Shown here: positions 49,969-58,422 of the stretch, piece by piece
How the letters are laid out: every line of letters starts with the position of its first letter
Position numbering within the stretch: the stretch's first letter is position 1
Assembly: GCF_040403615.1 (NCBI RefSeq)
Contig: NZ_JBBAKG010000021.1
Location: forward strand, 14,583-78,582
Reading direction: 5' to 3'
Source: Haliscomenobacter sp040403615
GTDB taxonomy: Bacteria > Bacteroidota > Bacteroidia > Chitinophagales > Saprospiraceae
Length of the DNA: 64,000 bases
Position numbers and translations under genes: made by a program
The notes under the pieces: model-generated
Database searches by the model: none
What the model saw: only the letters and a program-made list of their open reading frames with translations
What the model was told of the DNA's origin: nothing

Positions 49969-50901
49969 TTAAAGTCCCATTCCATCGTACACATCCATCA
50001 CGGACTTAACAGCCACTGATGAATCATGCAATAACTTCATTTCGTCCGCATTGAGTTTCAGCTCAATCATTTGAGTGATACCTGCTTTGCCCAATTTGAC
50101 GGGAATACCCACAAATGTATCGTTCAATCCGTACTGGCCACTCAGGTTGACACAGCAAGGAAAAATACGGTTTTCGTCTTTTACGATGGCTTCCACCATT
50201 TGAGCTGCTGCTGCACCTGGCGCATACCAGGCCGAAGTACCCATCAGGTTTACCAATTCGCCACCACCTGCTTTGGTGCGGTCTACAATGGCATTGAGTT
50301 TTTCTTCGTCGATCAACTCGGTTACCGGGATACCTGCCACAGTCGTGTAACGAGGCAGAGGAACCATGGTGTCGCCGTGGCCGCCCATCAGCACCGCCTG
50401 GATGTCTTTAGGAGAGACATTCAAAGCCTCGGCCAAAAATGCCCGGTACCGGGCTGTATCCAAAATACCTGCCATACCAAACACCTTGGTAGCAGGCAGA
50501 CCTGCAGTTTTGAAGGCTGCGTAAGTCATCACATCCAAAGGGTTAGAAACCACAATGATGATTGGCGCTTCGGAGTGCTCCAGGATAGAGCGGGTAACGC
50601 TATTGACGATTTTGGCGTTGGTAGAAATCAAATCATCGCGGGTCATCCCTGGTTTGCGAGGAACACCTGCTGTGATGACCACGATATCTGACCCAGCGGT
50701 ATCCGCATAATCATCGGTGCCACGCAGATAAGTGCTGTAATGATCGATGGGGGCTTGCTGCCAGGTGTCCAGGGCTTTGCCTTTTGCCATATTGCCATTG
50801 ATATCGAGCAAAACGATTTCTTTGACAATGTCCCGGTGTGCCAGTACGTTGGCTACAGTAGCTCCTACGTTACCAGCGCCAACAACGGTTACTTTGCTCA
50901 T
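49969..50901 (-). CDS. mdh: Malate dehydrogenase (LDH-like type)
   Basis: 310 residues, the length of the [LDH-like] MDH class. NAD site VTVVGAGNVGATVANVL (GxGxxG), Asp34-type acidic residue in VLLDINGN, the substrate loop AGVPRKPGMTRDDL with Arg81/87-type arginines, VSNPLDVMTY, and catalytic His in VLMGGHGDTMVPLPRYTTVAG. The RKPGMTR loop (not QKEGETR) is typical of malate over lactate. It oxidises malate to oxaloacetate with NAD in the TCA cycle. Single gene; a hairpin follows it. Confidence 0.95.
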   Translation of the reverse strand: MSKVTVVGAGNVGATVANVLAHRDIVKEIVLLDINGNMAKGKALDTWQQAPIDHYSTYLRGTDDYADTAGSDIVVITAGVPRKPGMTRDDLISTNAKIVNSVTRSILEHSEAPIIIVVSNPLDVMTYAAFKTAGLPATKVFGMAGILDTARYRAFLAEALNVSPKDIQAVLMGGHGDTMVPLPRYTTVAGIPVTELIDEEKLNAIVDRTKAGGGELVNLMGTSAWYAPGAAAAQMVEAIVKDENRIFPCCVNLSGQYGLNDTFVGIPVKLGKAGITQMIELKLNADEMKLLHDSSVAVKSVMDVYDGMGL

Positions 50902-51162
50902 TTTATGTTCTTTTATGATTTTTTTACAAAAGCCATTTTGGAGTGAAAAAAGCTGCTCAAACAGTCAGAAAGACCAAGATAACAAGCCCTTTGAGGATTC
51001 CCCGCAATTATAGGGAATAATTTCTGCTTTGTTGAGGTGCGGACAAAAGATTTACTGAATTTTTGCAAAACTTTCAATTTCCACTGATTCTTATTAGCTT
51101 CACACTTATTTTTGAATGAAATTTTGAGAGGCCTGTTTATTTCACCATTTAACTCCCCTTGT

Positions 51163-52665
51163 ATGCGTTTTGTACGCCATACGTTTTTACTGTGTTTTAT
51201 CTGCCTGAGTCTATCCCAGCTGTTGGCTCAGCTCCCTTCTGGTGTGTTCCCCTGTGCTACACCTGCTGTAAAATCTGAATGGTTGTCTCAATTTCAAAAT
51301 CGCCAGCATCTTCCACAATTAAGATCAGAGGACAGGAAATTCATCGCTGTGACGATTCACATCGTTGGTACAGATGAAGGCAAAGAATACCTGAATGGAA
51401 ATACGATTCTGGATGCACTGTGCATGCTCAATGAAAAATTTGCACCTGCAGATATTCATTTTTTTATCAAAGGAAGTTTCAACTACATCGACAACAGTTT
51501 GCTTTATGCGCACGATAAAAGCACCTTTCCCAAAATTCCCAATTTGTTTTTAAGAAACAACGTAGAAGGTACAATCAATGTCTATTTTGTTGGCGATCCA
51601 ATGGGTGCATGTGGCTACAATTATATGCCCAATGGCAAAAGCATGGCCATCGTATTGAGCAATGATTGTACCAATGGCAAAGATGCCAATTGGGCACACG
51701 AAATGGGACACTACCTAGCGCTGCCCCATACTTTTTTCGGATGGGAAATGGAGACGCCAGATTTTTCAAAACCTGCACCAAATCAGACCAAAATGGGTGT
51801 TGAGGTTGAAATGGCCGATAGCAGCAATGGAGCCTATGCGGGAGATGGTTTTTTTGATACACCAGCTGATTATTTATCTGGCCGCTGGTACTGCGACAAC
51901 AAAGGCATCAGCAGCATCAAACAAATGGATCCGAATGGAACCTACTTTTGCTCAGATGGCTCTTACATCATGTCGTATTCGATGGACAATTGCGCCGCTA
52001 AATTTTCACCTTCCCAAATTGGAGCCATGCACAGCTATTTGTCGGAAGAATTGCACAATTATTTTATGGTCAATCCTCCCTGTGCAGAACTGGGATCTCC
52101 AACGAACATTCTTGAATTTCCGAGCAATAAAGCGGTGCTGAACGCACCAAACCGCAAAGTGGCGCTGAATTGGCGCCAGGCAGAAAATGCCTTTGGGTAT
52201 GTAGTAGAAGTGAGTTTGCTAGCCAATTTTGGAACAGTGGTTTTTCGAGGAATTACTTACGGTACTTCAATTGAAGTTGGCAACCTGACCAGTACCCGTT
52301 CCTATTATTGGCGCGTAAGGCCTTTTAATGCTTTGTTTTCCTGCAAGACTTATTCCGCATCGCGTTCCTTTACCATCAATCAGGCTACCGCTTTGCCTGA
52401 GCTCAAAAGTGTTCATGCACTGGAATTGTTTCCCAACCCCATTCTCTCAGGTGAAGCGATTCGATTGCGCTTTGACTCTGAAGAACGCATGAGTTTGCAG
52501 GTTTCTTTGGTCAATGCATTGGGAGAAGTGGTGTACCAGCAACCTGTTCAGGTGAATATAGGCAACAATGATTTACGCCTACGGGCTCAATTGCCAGTTG
52601 GCATGTATTGGATCTGGCTGAAAGGGGAAAAAGGTACTTTATCTCGCAAGCTGATCATCCATTAA
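51163..52665 (+). CDS. Secreted M43-type zinc metalloprotease with T9SS sorting tail
   Basis: 500 residues from ATG 51163, where MRFVRHTFLLCFICLSLSQL begins a Sec signal (an in-frame ATG at 51112 is upstream). The metzincin zinc site is WAHEMGHYLALPHTF (HExxHxxxLxH), with a C-terminal Met-turn region YIMSYSMDNCAAKFSPSQ, as in pregnancy-associated-plasma-A-type M43 peptidases. A fibronectin III-like domain follows (~340-420, LNWRQAENAFGYVVEVSLL ... YYWRVRPFNAL). The last ~75 residues (LFPNPILSGEAIRLRF to the KLIIH end) are a Por_Secre_tail, the signal for type IX export and surface attachment. The 3' space to the next gene is entirely stem-loop C2. Confidence 0.9.
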   Translation: MRFVRHTFLLCFICLSLSQLLAQLPSGVFPCATPAVKSEWLSQFQNRQHLPQLRSEDRKFIAVTIHIVGTDEGKEYLNGNTILDALCMLNEKFAPADIHFFIKGSFNYIDNSLLYAHDKSTFPKIPNLFLRNNVEGTINVYFVGDPMGACGYNYMPNGKSMAIVLSNDCTNGKDANWAHEMGHYLALPHTFFGWEMETPDFSKPAPNQTKMGVEVEMADSSNGAYAGDGFFDTPADYLSGRWYCDNKGISSIKQMDPNGTYFCSDGSYIMSYSMDNCAAKFSPSQIGAMHSYLSEELHNYFMVNPPCAELGSPTNILEFPSNKAVLNAPNRKVALNWRQAENAFGYVVEVSLLANFGTVVFRGITYGTSIEVGNLTSTRSYYWRVRPFNALFSCKTYSASRSFTINQATALPELKSVHALELFPNPILSGEAIRLRFDSEERMSLQVSLVNALGEVVYQQPVQVNIGNNDLRLRAQLPVGMYWIWLKGEKGTLSRKLIIH

Positions 52666-52668
52666 GTC

Positions 52669-52787
52669 TGACGCAAAAAATTACTTCCCGATTTTTTGAG
52701 AGGCTTTTGAATAGAAAGCTCACTTTAAATGAACCGTTCGACTTCCTATTCAAAACCCAAAATCGGGAAGTTAATTTTTCTGCGTTA
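52669..52787. repeat. Conserved-loop stem-loop, family C copy 2
   Basis: 119 bp: TGACGCAAAAAATTACTTCC ... TTTTTCTGCGTTA. Left bulge TTGAG, inner stem TTTTGAATAGAAAG, loop CTCACTTTAAATGAACCGTT. It starts three bases after the protease stop and ends one base before the stop of the convergent gene, so it makes up the whole intergenic space. Confidence 0.9.
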
Positions 52788-52788
52788 T

Positions 52789-53817
52789 TTAGTTGTTGAA
52801 AAGATTGCTGTAGTCGTTGTTGTCCCCACGCGCTTCTTTCTCTGGACGGCTTTTGAAGCTGTCCAAATCCAGTGATTCAGAAGTAGAGGTTTTACCCGTT
52901 CCTTCCATCAGCATCAAGGTGCTTTTCTTTTCCCAATCTTCCAACATGGCCATGCCTTGTTCTTCAAACATGCCATTTTGCAAGTCAATAGAATCCATCA
53001 GTTTGGAAGACATTTCCATGAAGTTTTCCATTTCACCTACCTTGTTGGCTACATCTTCGGTGATGGCATCCATCGCGGCATCAAACATGGCGCGCTTGTC
53101 TGGATCTCCGCTGATGACACTCATGGCCGAACGCATGGCCGAGTGAGAAGTACGGATTGCCTTGCGCTCAATCTCTTTGACTTTGACCTGGTCTTTGGTG
53201 TCTTCCAGCAGCACCTCAGAATTGCTGTGCATCTTGGACAAAATCCGGTACAGGATTTCCATCTTTTGATGCAGCGCAGCGTATTTTTCGTTGCTTTCAC
53301 GCAAACGGGCAGCTTTGCGGGACGCCAACAGCATTTGCTGGTCTTTGTCCTGATCGCGGGCTGCGGCGGCTAAGCGCATGTTGGCATCAATTTCTTTGTT
53401 GTTGTCTTCGATGAGCGTAGACATTTGGCGCATCTGGCCGCGCAGAATGCCAATTTGCTTGCGCATTTTGGTCAGGTTGTCCTCCAGGTCTTCGATGTAG
53501 TTCTTGAGGATACCAATGGGGTCGATGGTCACAAACATACCCGTAACCCAACGCATGATGCTTTTGTACATGTACCAGATCAAGGTGCGCATCCTGGGAT
53601 CGAGTACCATATAAAGGATGGCCACGATGGCAACAATCATCAGTGCCAAGTAGAGCGTGCTTTGTGCCAACGCCAGGATCACAGGAAGATAGGTTACGAA
53701 TAAATAACCCAAGCCTGCCAATACCGCCAAACCAAAAATAGCACCAGTGGTGCCTTCTGGACGAGACCAGAACGATTTTTGCTTAAATTCGGGATTTTCA
53801 AATTTAACTTCAGCCAT
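52789..53817 (-). CDS. Membrane-anchored PspA-like coiled-coil protein
   Basis: 342 residues. Two N-terminal transmembrane helices (~25-45 and ~50-72), then a long alternation of coiled-coil helices (IEDLEDNLTKMRKQIGILRG, AAAARDQDKDQQMLLASRKA, IRTSHSAMRSAMSVISGDPD) to ~300, and a low-complexity tail (SESLDLDSFKSRPEKEARGD). The helical part has the feel of PspA/IM30 family proteins that protect membranes, here tethered by its own helices. Function inferred only. The neighbouring coiled-coil gene at 53864 is 46 bases upstream on the same strand, so the two are likely partners. Confidence 0.78.
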   Translation of the reverse strand: MAEVKFENPEFKQKSFWSRPEGTTGAIFGLAVLAGLGYLFVTYLPVILALAQSTLYLALMIVAIVAILYMVLDPRMRTLIWYMYKSIMRWVTGMFVTIDPIGILKNYIEDLEDNLTKMRKQIGILRGQMRQMSTLIEDNNKEIDANMRLAAAARDQDKDQQMLLASRKAARLRESNEKYAALHQKMEILYRILSKMHSNSEVLLEDTKDQVKVKEIERKAIRTSHSAMRSAMSVISGDPDKRAMFDAAMDAITEDVANKVGEMENFMEMSSKLMDSIDLQNGMFEEQGMAMLEDWEKKSTLMLMEGTGKTSTSESLDLDSFKSRPEKEARGDNNDYSNLFNN

Positions 53818-53863
53818 GTTTAGGTGAGTTTTTGTGGGTACTCAATTCCGAGTACACTCAAAA

Positions 53864-54415
53864 TTACAAATATTGTTGAATGTTCAGAATATCGCGATCA
53901 ATTTCGTTCATCAGCGCCCGCAAGGTGCCTTCAAAACCATCTTTGGTGGTCTCGATTTTTTCCAAAGCGCCTTGTATCAAATCATCGGCCTGATCAATGG
54001 TGCTTTGTGAAGCGACAATTTTAGCTTCCAATTCCTTGATTTTGGCCTGAAACTCCTCGATTTGCTTGCGCAGCTTTTCTACCTCCAATTGTTTTGACCG
54101 CACCCGCTGCTCTACCTGCTTTTGCATAGCGGCATCAAATTGGGATTTTTCGTTGGTCAAAATCTTTTTATAATGGTCGGCAGTTTTCAGCAATTTCTCC
54201 TTGGTCAAACCCACTGTAGTTGCAGTTGCATACGCAGACTTGTACATCGTGGGCTCGTCCATCCCCAAATCAATCAGATTGCCAATTGATTGCTTGAACT
54301 CGATGTAATCAAAGCCTGGAAGATTATTCTTCTCCAGTGCCTGGGTCAAAAAATCAACACTTTTTTCGTCCAATCCGTGGTGAACACCAAAAAGCGCTTT
54401 CAAACTCTTTTGCAT
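53864..54415 (-). CDS. Coiled-coil protein, partner of 52789 gene
   Basis: 183 residues from ATG 54415 (MQKSLKALFGVHHGLDEKSV); an in-frame ATG at 54463 is less likely. The N-terminal ~85 residues are a compact helical domain; residues ~95-150 form a continuous coiled coil (VEQRVRSKQLEVEKLRKQIE, then EFQAKIKELEAKIVASQSTI). No membrane segment or catalytic motif. It lies upstream of the PspA-like membrane gene on the same strand, suggesting a complex; I recognise no family. Divergent from the BlaI-type regulator, whose promoter is 144 bases to the right. Confidence 0.75.
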   Translation of the reverse strand: MQKSLKALFGVHHGLDEKSVDFLTQALEKNNLPGFDYIEFKQSIGNLIDLGMDEPTMYKSAYATATTVGLTKEKLLKTADHYKKILTNEKSQFDAAMQKQVEQRVRSKQLEVEKLRKQIEEFQAKIKELEAKIVASQSTIDQADDLIQGALEKIETTKDGFEGTLRALMNEIDRDILNIQQYL

Positions 54416-54558
54416 GGGTAATGTCGTTTCTAGTTGGCGCAAATTAAGGGTTTTTATACACAAAAAAGCCTGATTTTTCGATTTTCCTGGATATAACTTG
54501 GATGAACGTACCTTTTGCCCTTGATTTTGTTGACTTTTAAAAAAATCAAAGCTACTAC

Positions 54559-54588
54559 TTGCAACGTACGATATTTATCGTACCTTTG
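54559..54588 (+). promoter_or_regulatory. BlaI-type promoter with operator inside the spacer
   Basis: TTG at 54559-54561, 19-base spacer, TACCTTTG at 54581-54588: exact TTG-N19-TAnnTTTG. The spacer holds a perfect 18-bp palindrome GTACGATATTTATCGTAC (54566-54583) that overlaps the -7 box. The ATG at 54593 is only ~4 bases past the -7 box, so the mRNA would be leaderless or nearly so. Confidence 0.75.
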
Positions 54589-54592
54589 TGAT

Positions 54593-54997
54593 ATGAAAGC
54601 ACAAAATCCAGAATCAGATCAAGCAGGGATTCCTACCAAAGCAGAAATGGACATTCTGCAAGTACTTTGGGACTGCGGTCCGAGTACGGTTCGTTTTGTC
54701 AATGATACCTTAAATGCACAAAAGAAAGCTGTACAGTATACTTCTACCTTGAAACAAATGCAAGTCATGGTAGAAAAAGGGATGCTCTTACGTGACGAAA
54801 GCAACATGAAACACATTTACAGCGCAGCGATAGAAGAGCAAGCGACAAAAGGGCTAATGTTGGATAAAATTGTAGATACCCTTTACAAAGGTTCACCCAG
54901 CAATTTGGTGATGCAATTGTTGGGCAACAAAAAGACTTCCCAAGCAGAACTCGATGCCATTAGGGCATTGCTGGATCAACACAAGGACGAGCTTTAG
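54593..54997 (+). CDS. BlaI/MecI/CopY-family transcriptional repressor
   Basis: 134 residues from ATG 54593; the in-frame ATG at 54515 lies upstream of the promoter. The winged helix is PTKAEMDILQVLWDCGPSTVRFVNDTLNAQKKAVQYTSTLKQMQVMVEKGMLLRDE, as in BlaI/MecI, followed by a C-terminal dimerisation helix (LVMQLLGNKKTSQAELDAIRALLDQ). In BlaI the repressor is inactivated by a partner M56 membrane protease; that partner gene starts 25 bases downstream here. It should bind the palindrome at 54566-54583 and repress the pair. Confidence 0.92.
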   Translation: MKAQNPESDQAGIPTKAEMDILQVLWDCGPSTVRFVNDTLNAQKKAVQYTSTLKQMQVMVEKGMLLRDESNMKHIYSAAIEEQATKGLMLDKIVDTLYKGSPSNLVMQLLGNKKTSQAELDAIRALLDQHKDEL

Positions 54998-55022
54998 TAG
55001 TTTTTAATTAAAAAAATGGCTT

Positions 55023-56933
55023 ATGCAATTGGTATTCGCAACATCCTTTGTTTCGGAACGAGTGATCTATGCCCTGAGCTGGACGCTTCTGCATTCCTTT
55101 TGGCAAGGCATTGTACTGGCTTTAGTGGCAGGGCTGATCATGCTGGTTTGCCGGAGATCCAAAGCCAGCGTGCGGTATAATTTGTTGGGAATAGCCCTGG
55201 TATTGTTTGTGATCGGATTAGTGGCAACGGGTTCGATTCTATGGCAATACCACAATACAATCAGTTCCCCCCACGCTTTGGAAATCAATTACCCCGATCA
55301 AGTGGTTGCTCAAAATAAAGAGCAAGGGGTAGGAGAGGGATTACTATCAATACCTTGGGTACATTCACAACTGAATGCATTTATCGCTTTCATTGACCGA
55401 CATACGTTCCTTATTGTTGCTTTCTGGATGCTTGTTTTGGGCATCAAAAGCATTCGCATGGGGTGGGATTTGTATCACTTACGCCGCATCACTTTATACG
55501 GTAGTCTGGTTCCTAACTTGTATTGGCGAAGCCGTCTGGAGGTGCTTGCAGTGCAACTTCAAATCCAAAAACCTGTGCAGTTTTTAGAATCCGCTTTGGT
55601 CAAGAGCCCTGCTGCGATAGGATTTTTCAAGCCTATGGTTTTAGTGCCACTGGGGCTGTTGAGTAATCTACCTGCGGAACAGGTGGAGGCCATCCTGTTG
55701 CACGAGTTGGCGCATATTCGCCGCAATGACTACCTGATCAATTTTATGCAGTGCTTGCTGGAGCAGGTATTTTTCTTCAATCCAGGTCTGTTGTGGGTTT
55801 CTGCCCTGATTCGTTTGGAGCGAGAAAATTGTTGTGACGACATTGCAGTAAACACAATGCAAAGCAAAACCCATTACATCAATGCCCTGGTTGCTTTTCA
55901 GGAGTTTAACCTCAAAGGTTCTAAATATGCCCTGGCTTTTGCCGGAAAACAAAAAATGCCTTTGCTCGCAAGGGTGAAGCGCATCCTCAATCACCACACC
56001 TACAAAACATTAAGTATTATGGAGAAGATCTCATTACTGGCCAGTGTGCTACTCATTAGCTCCTTGTGCTTTTTTTCCTTGCACAAAAGCCAAGCTCAAT
56101 CAACGAAAGAAAACAGGATTACTTCTTTTACCAATGTCAATGTTTCAGGCAATGGTACTGCCAAAAGCCCTCAAATTCTATTTTTGCAGGACACCAATGG
56201 CAAAACCTACAGCATCAAGCGCATCGACAAGAAGGTCGTGGAAATGTACGTGAATGGCGGAAAAATTGCTGCGGATCAAGTCAACAAGTACGACTGGCTG
56301 TTCAAAACGGTTGACGAGCAAATTGCCAGAGACAAAGCGCAAGCCGAACGTGACCGCCAACAGGCTGAACGTGATCGCGCGCAAGCTCTAAAAGACCGAG
56401 ACCAAGCGCTAAAAGACCGGGACCAAGCTTTGCGGGATCGGGATCAGGCCAAACGCGACGCAGAGCAAGCCGCCAAAGACCAGCATCAAGCCAAACTTGT
56501 CCAGGAACAAGCTCAGCGGGATACCCATCTGAATCAAGTACAAGCTCAACGCGATCGTGATCAGGCACAACGGGATAAAGAACAAGCGGAAAGAGACATT
56601 CAGCAAGCGAAACTCGATCGCGAACAAGCCGAAAGAGATCGTCAACAAGCCATGCGCGATAGAGAACAGGCTGAACGCGATCGGGAGCAAGCCACGCGAG
56701 ATCGCATCCAAGCTGAAAAAGACGAAAAAGTAATGGAGGACATCATCAAAGAAATGATCAGTGATAAACTGATCAAAGACAAAAAGTCACTTACTGCTTT
56801 GAAATTGGACGAGGATGTTTTTAAAATCAACGGCGTAAAGCAATCCGGCGAATTGCACAAAAAATACCAGGAGAAGTTTTTGAAGATAGCCAATGGTTAC
56901 CGGACGTATAGCTACCGGGTTTCTGGAAATTAA
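55023..56933 (+). CDS. BlaR1/MecR1-like M56 membrane metallopeptidase with long heptad-repeat tail
   Basis: 636 residues. Three N-terminal membrane helices (~17-42, 51-75, 127-146), the M56 zinc site HELAHIRRNDYL (HExxH, 227-231) with RLERENCCDD near 264-273, and a fourth helix (~335-352). In BlaR1 a penicillin-binding sensor follows; here a short beta segment (~383-430) is followed by ~19 tandem seven-residue units of the form ERDRxQA / KDRDQAL (434-567), predicting a long external coiled coil, and then a short helical end. The C-terminal sensor is thus replaced by a rod of unknown target. Co-transcribed with the BlaI-type repressor, which it likely cleaves on a signal. Confidence 0.9.
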   Translation: MQLVFATSFVSERVIYALSWTLLHSFWQGIVLALVAGLIMLVCRRSKASVRYNLLGIALVLFVIGLVATGSILWQYHNTISSPHALEINYPDQVVAQNKEQGVGEGLLSIPWVHSQLNAFIAFIDRHTFLIVAFWMLVLGIKSIRMGWDLYHLRRITLYGSLVPNLYWRSRLEVLAVQLQIQKPVQFLESALVKSPAAIGFFKPMVLVPLGLLSNLPAEQVEAILLHELAHIRRNDYLINFMQCLLEQVFFFNPGLLWVSALIRLERENCCDDIAVNTMQSKTHYINALVAFQEFNLKGSKYALAFAGKQKMPLLARVKRILNHHTYKTLSIMEKISLLASVLLISSLCFFSLHKSQAQSTKENRITSFTNVNVSGNGTAKSPQILFLQDTNGKTYSIKRIDKKVVEMYVNGGKIAADQVNKYDWLFKTVDEQIARDKAQAERDRQQAERDRAQALKDRDQALKDRDQALRDRDQAKRDAEQAAKDQHQAKLVQEQAQRDTHLNQVQAQRDRDQAQRDKEQAERDIQQAKLDREQAERDRQQAMRDREQAERDREQATRDRIQAEKDEKVMEDIIKEMISDKLIKDKKSLTALKLDEDVFKINGVKQSGELHKKYQEKFLKIANGYRTYSYRVSGN

Positions 56934-56944
56934 CCACCAACATT

Positions 56945-56979
56945 ATTCCACGTGCCCACAATTTGCAGGCACGTGGAAT
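56945..56979. terminator. Two-way terminator-like hairpin
   Basis: ATTCCACGTGCC (56945-56956) and GGCACGTGGAAT (56968-56979), perfect 12-bp stem between the convergent M56 and oxidoreductase genes. Confidence 0.7.
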
Positions 56980-56987
56980 CTTCATTT

Positions 56988-58352
56988 TTACTTCTTCTTC
57001 AGCTTCATCGCCACTGGATCCCAGTGGATGACTTTTTGTTCAAAAAAACTCTCATTGCAAGCCAGGGCTGGTCCGGCAGCGCGGAAACCCATCACGGGAT
57101 CTTCCAGGGTACCTTGACTGCCTTTGCGGATGTTGTCAAAGAAATTGAGAAAGTGCAGGGCGTGTGCATCTTCCCCTTTGGGAGACTCAAATTTTATCTC
57201 TTTGGCTGGTTCGGCCTTGCGGGTATCTTCAGGGTATTTGGCATCGTATTGTTTCACAAATTCCTTTTGGGTTTCCTCCGGGAAAGTGAAAAAGCTGTCG
57301 TAATTGCCGTAACCGGGTGCCGAGGGCAGTTTTTTCTTGGTCAAAGTAATCCGACCGTTGCCAAAGAGGATTTCGCCTTCATCCCCGATAATGCGGGTAC
57401 TGTTGTTGATGGTGCCTGCATTGGCAAAGTTGACGCGGTATACTGCTTGGAAAGACCCATGGGTAGCAGTTTGGGGATAATCCATCACCGAAACCAGTAC
57501 ATCCGGCACATCGCGGCCATCTTTCCAGTGGTACAAACCTCCGGAGGAGAAAATCCGCGTTGGGCCCAAGGAATTGGTGACGTAATGCGTGCTGGTCAGC
57601 AGGTGGATAAACAAGTCTCCGGCCACTCCGGTGCCATAATCCCGGTAATTGCGCCAGCGGAAAAAACGGGTAGCATCAAAGGGGCGCTTGGGTGCATTGC
57701 CCAAAAAAGTATCCCAATCCACGGTAACTGGCGAAGCATCTGGTGGGATGGAGTAATTCCAGGCACCGATGGCATTGAATCGGTCGCTGTTGGATTCCAT
57801 GTAGTTGATGGCCCCAATGTCTCCAGCAGCGATCATGCGGCGAGCTTCGGCGGCATCCGAGCCGCTGATGCGCTGGCTGCCCACTTGCATGGTTTTGCCA
57901 GATTTTTTCCAGGCATCAATCACCCCCAAGCCTTCTGAAATCTGTTTGACCATGGGTTTTTCGCAGTACACGTTTTTGCCCGCCGCCAGCGCATCCAGGG
58001 TAATACGGCCATGCCAATGGTCGGAAGTAGCGATGATTACCGCATCGATATCAGGTCTTTTCAGGATTTCGCGGTAATCTCGGGTTACAAAAAGTTGATT
58101 GCCGTAGTCTGCTTTAGCGCGATCCAGGCGCCCCTGATACAGGTCGGCAACGGCCACCAATTCTACTCCGGTGTCTTTGAGTGCAGCCCGGGTATCAAAA
58201 TGCCCTTGAATGCCCATGCCAATGGTGGCCAGTCGAATCTTGTCGGCTGGGCTGACTTTCATGCTTTTGATCAGGTGAAAAGGTTGAATGGCAGCAATGG
58301 GTGCGGCCAAGGCCAATTGCTGAACAAACTTCCTCCTAGATGTTTTTTTCAT
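56988..58352 (-). CDS. Gfo/Idh/MocA family oxidoreductase with Tat signal
   Basis: 454 residues. Tat motif SRRKFVQQLALAAPIAA (residues 5-21) directs it folded to the periplasm. The Rossmann half has IRLATIGMGIQGHFDT (GxGxxG-type), VAVADLYQGR, and the EKP motif YCEKPMVKQISEGL; the alpha/beta C-terminal half has DLFIHLLTSTHYV and GLYHWKDGRDVPDVL. These proteins oxidise or rearrange sugars or inositols with bound NAD(P). Exported forms are common in Bacteroidota and Planctomycetota; the sugar substrate is unknown. No neighbour suggests a pathway. Confidence 0.9.
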   Translation of the reverse strand: MKKTSRRKFVQQLALAAPIAAIQPFHLIKSMKVSPADKIRLATIGMGIQGHFDTRAALKDTGVELVAVADLYQGRLDRAKADYGNQLFVTRDYREILKRPDIDAVIIATSDHWHGRITLDALAAGKNVYCEKPMVKQISEGLGVIDAWKKSGKTMQVGSQRISGSDAAEARRMIAAGDIGAINYMESNSDRFNAIGAWNYSIPPDASPVTVDWDTFLGNAPKRPFDATRFFRWRNYRDYGTGVAGDLFIHLLTSTHYVTNSLGPTRIFSSGGLYHWKDGRDVPDVLVSVMDYPQTATHGSFQAVYRVNFANAGTINNSTRIIGDEGEILFGNGRITLTKKKLPSAPGYGNYDSFFTFPEETQKEFVKQYDAKYPEDTRKAEPAKEIKFESPKGEDAHALHFLNFFDNIRKGSQGTLEDPVMGFRAAGPALACNESFFEQKVIHWDPVAMKLKKK

Positions 58353-58422
58353 TGCGTATCTTTTGATGTATTTGGAGGGCTAAGATGCAAATTTTTCTGT
58401 TTAAAAAAGACAAGACTCTTTC

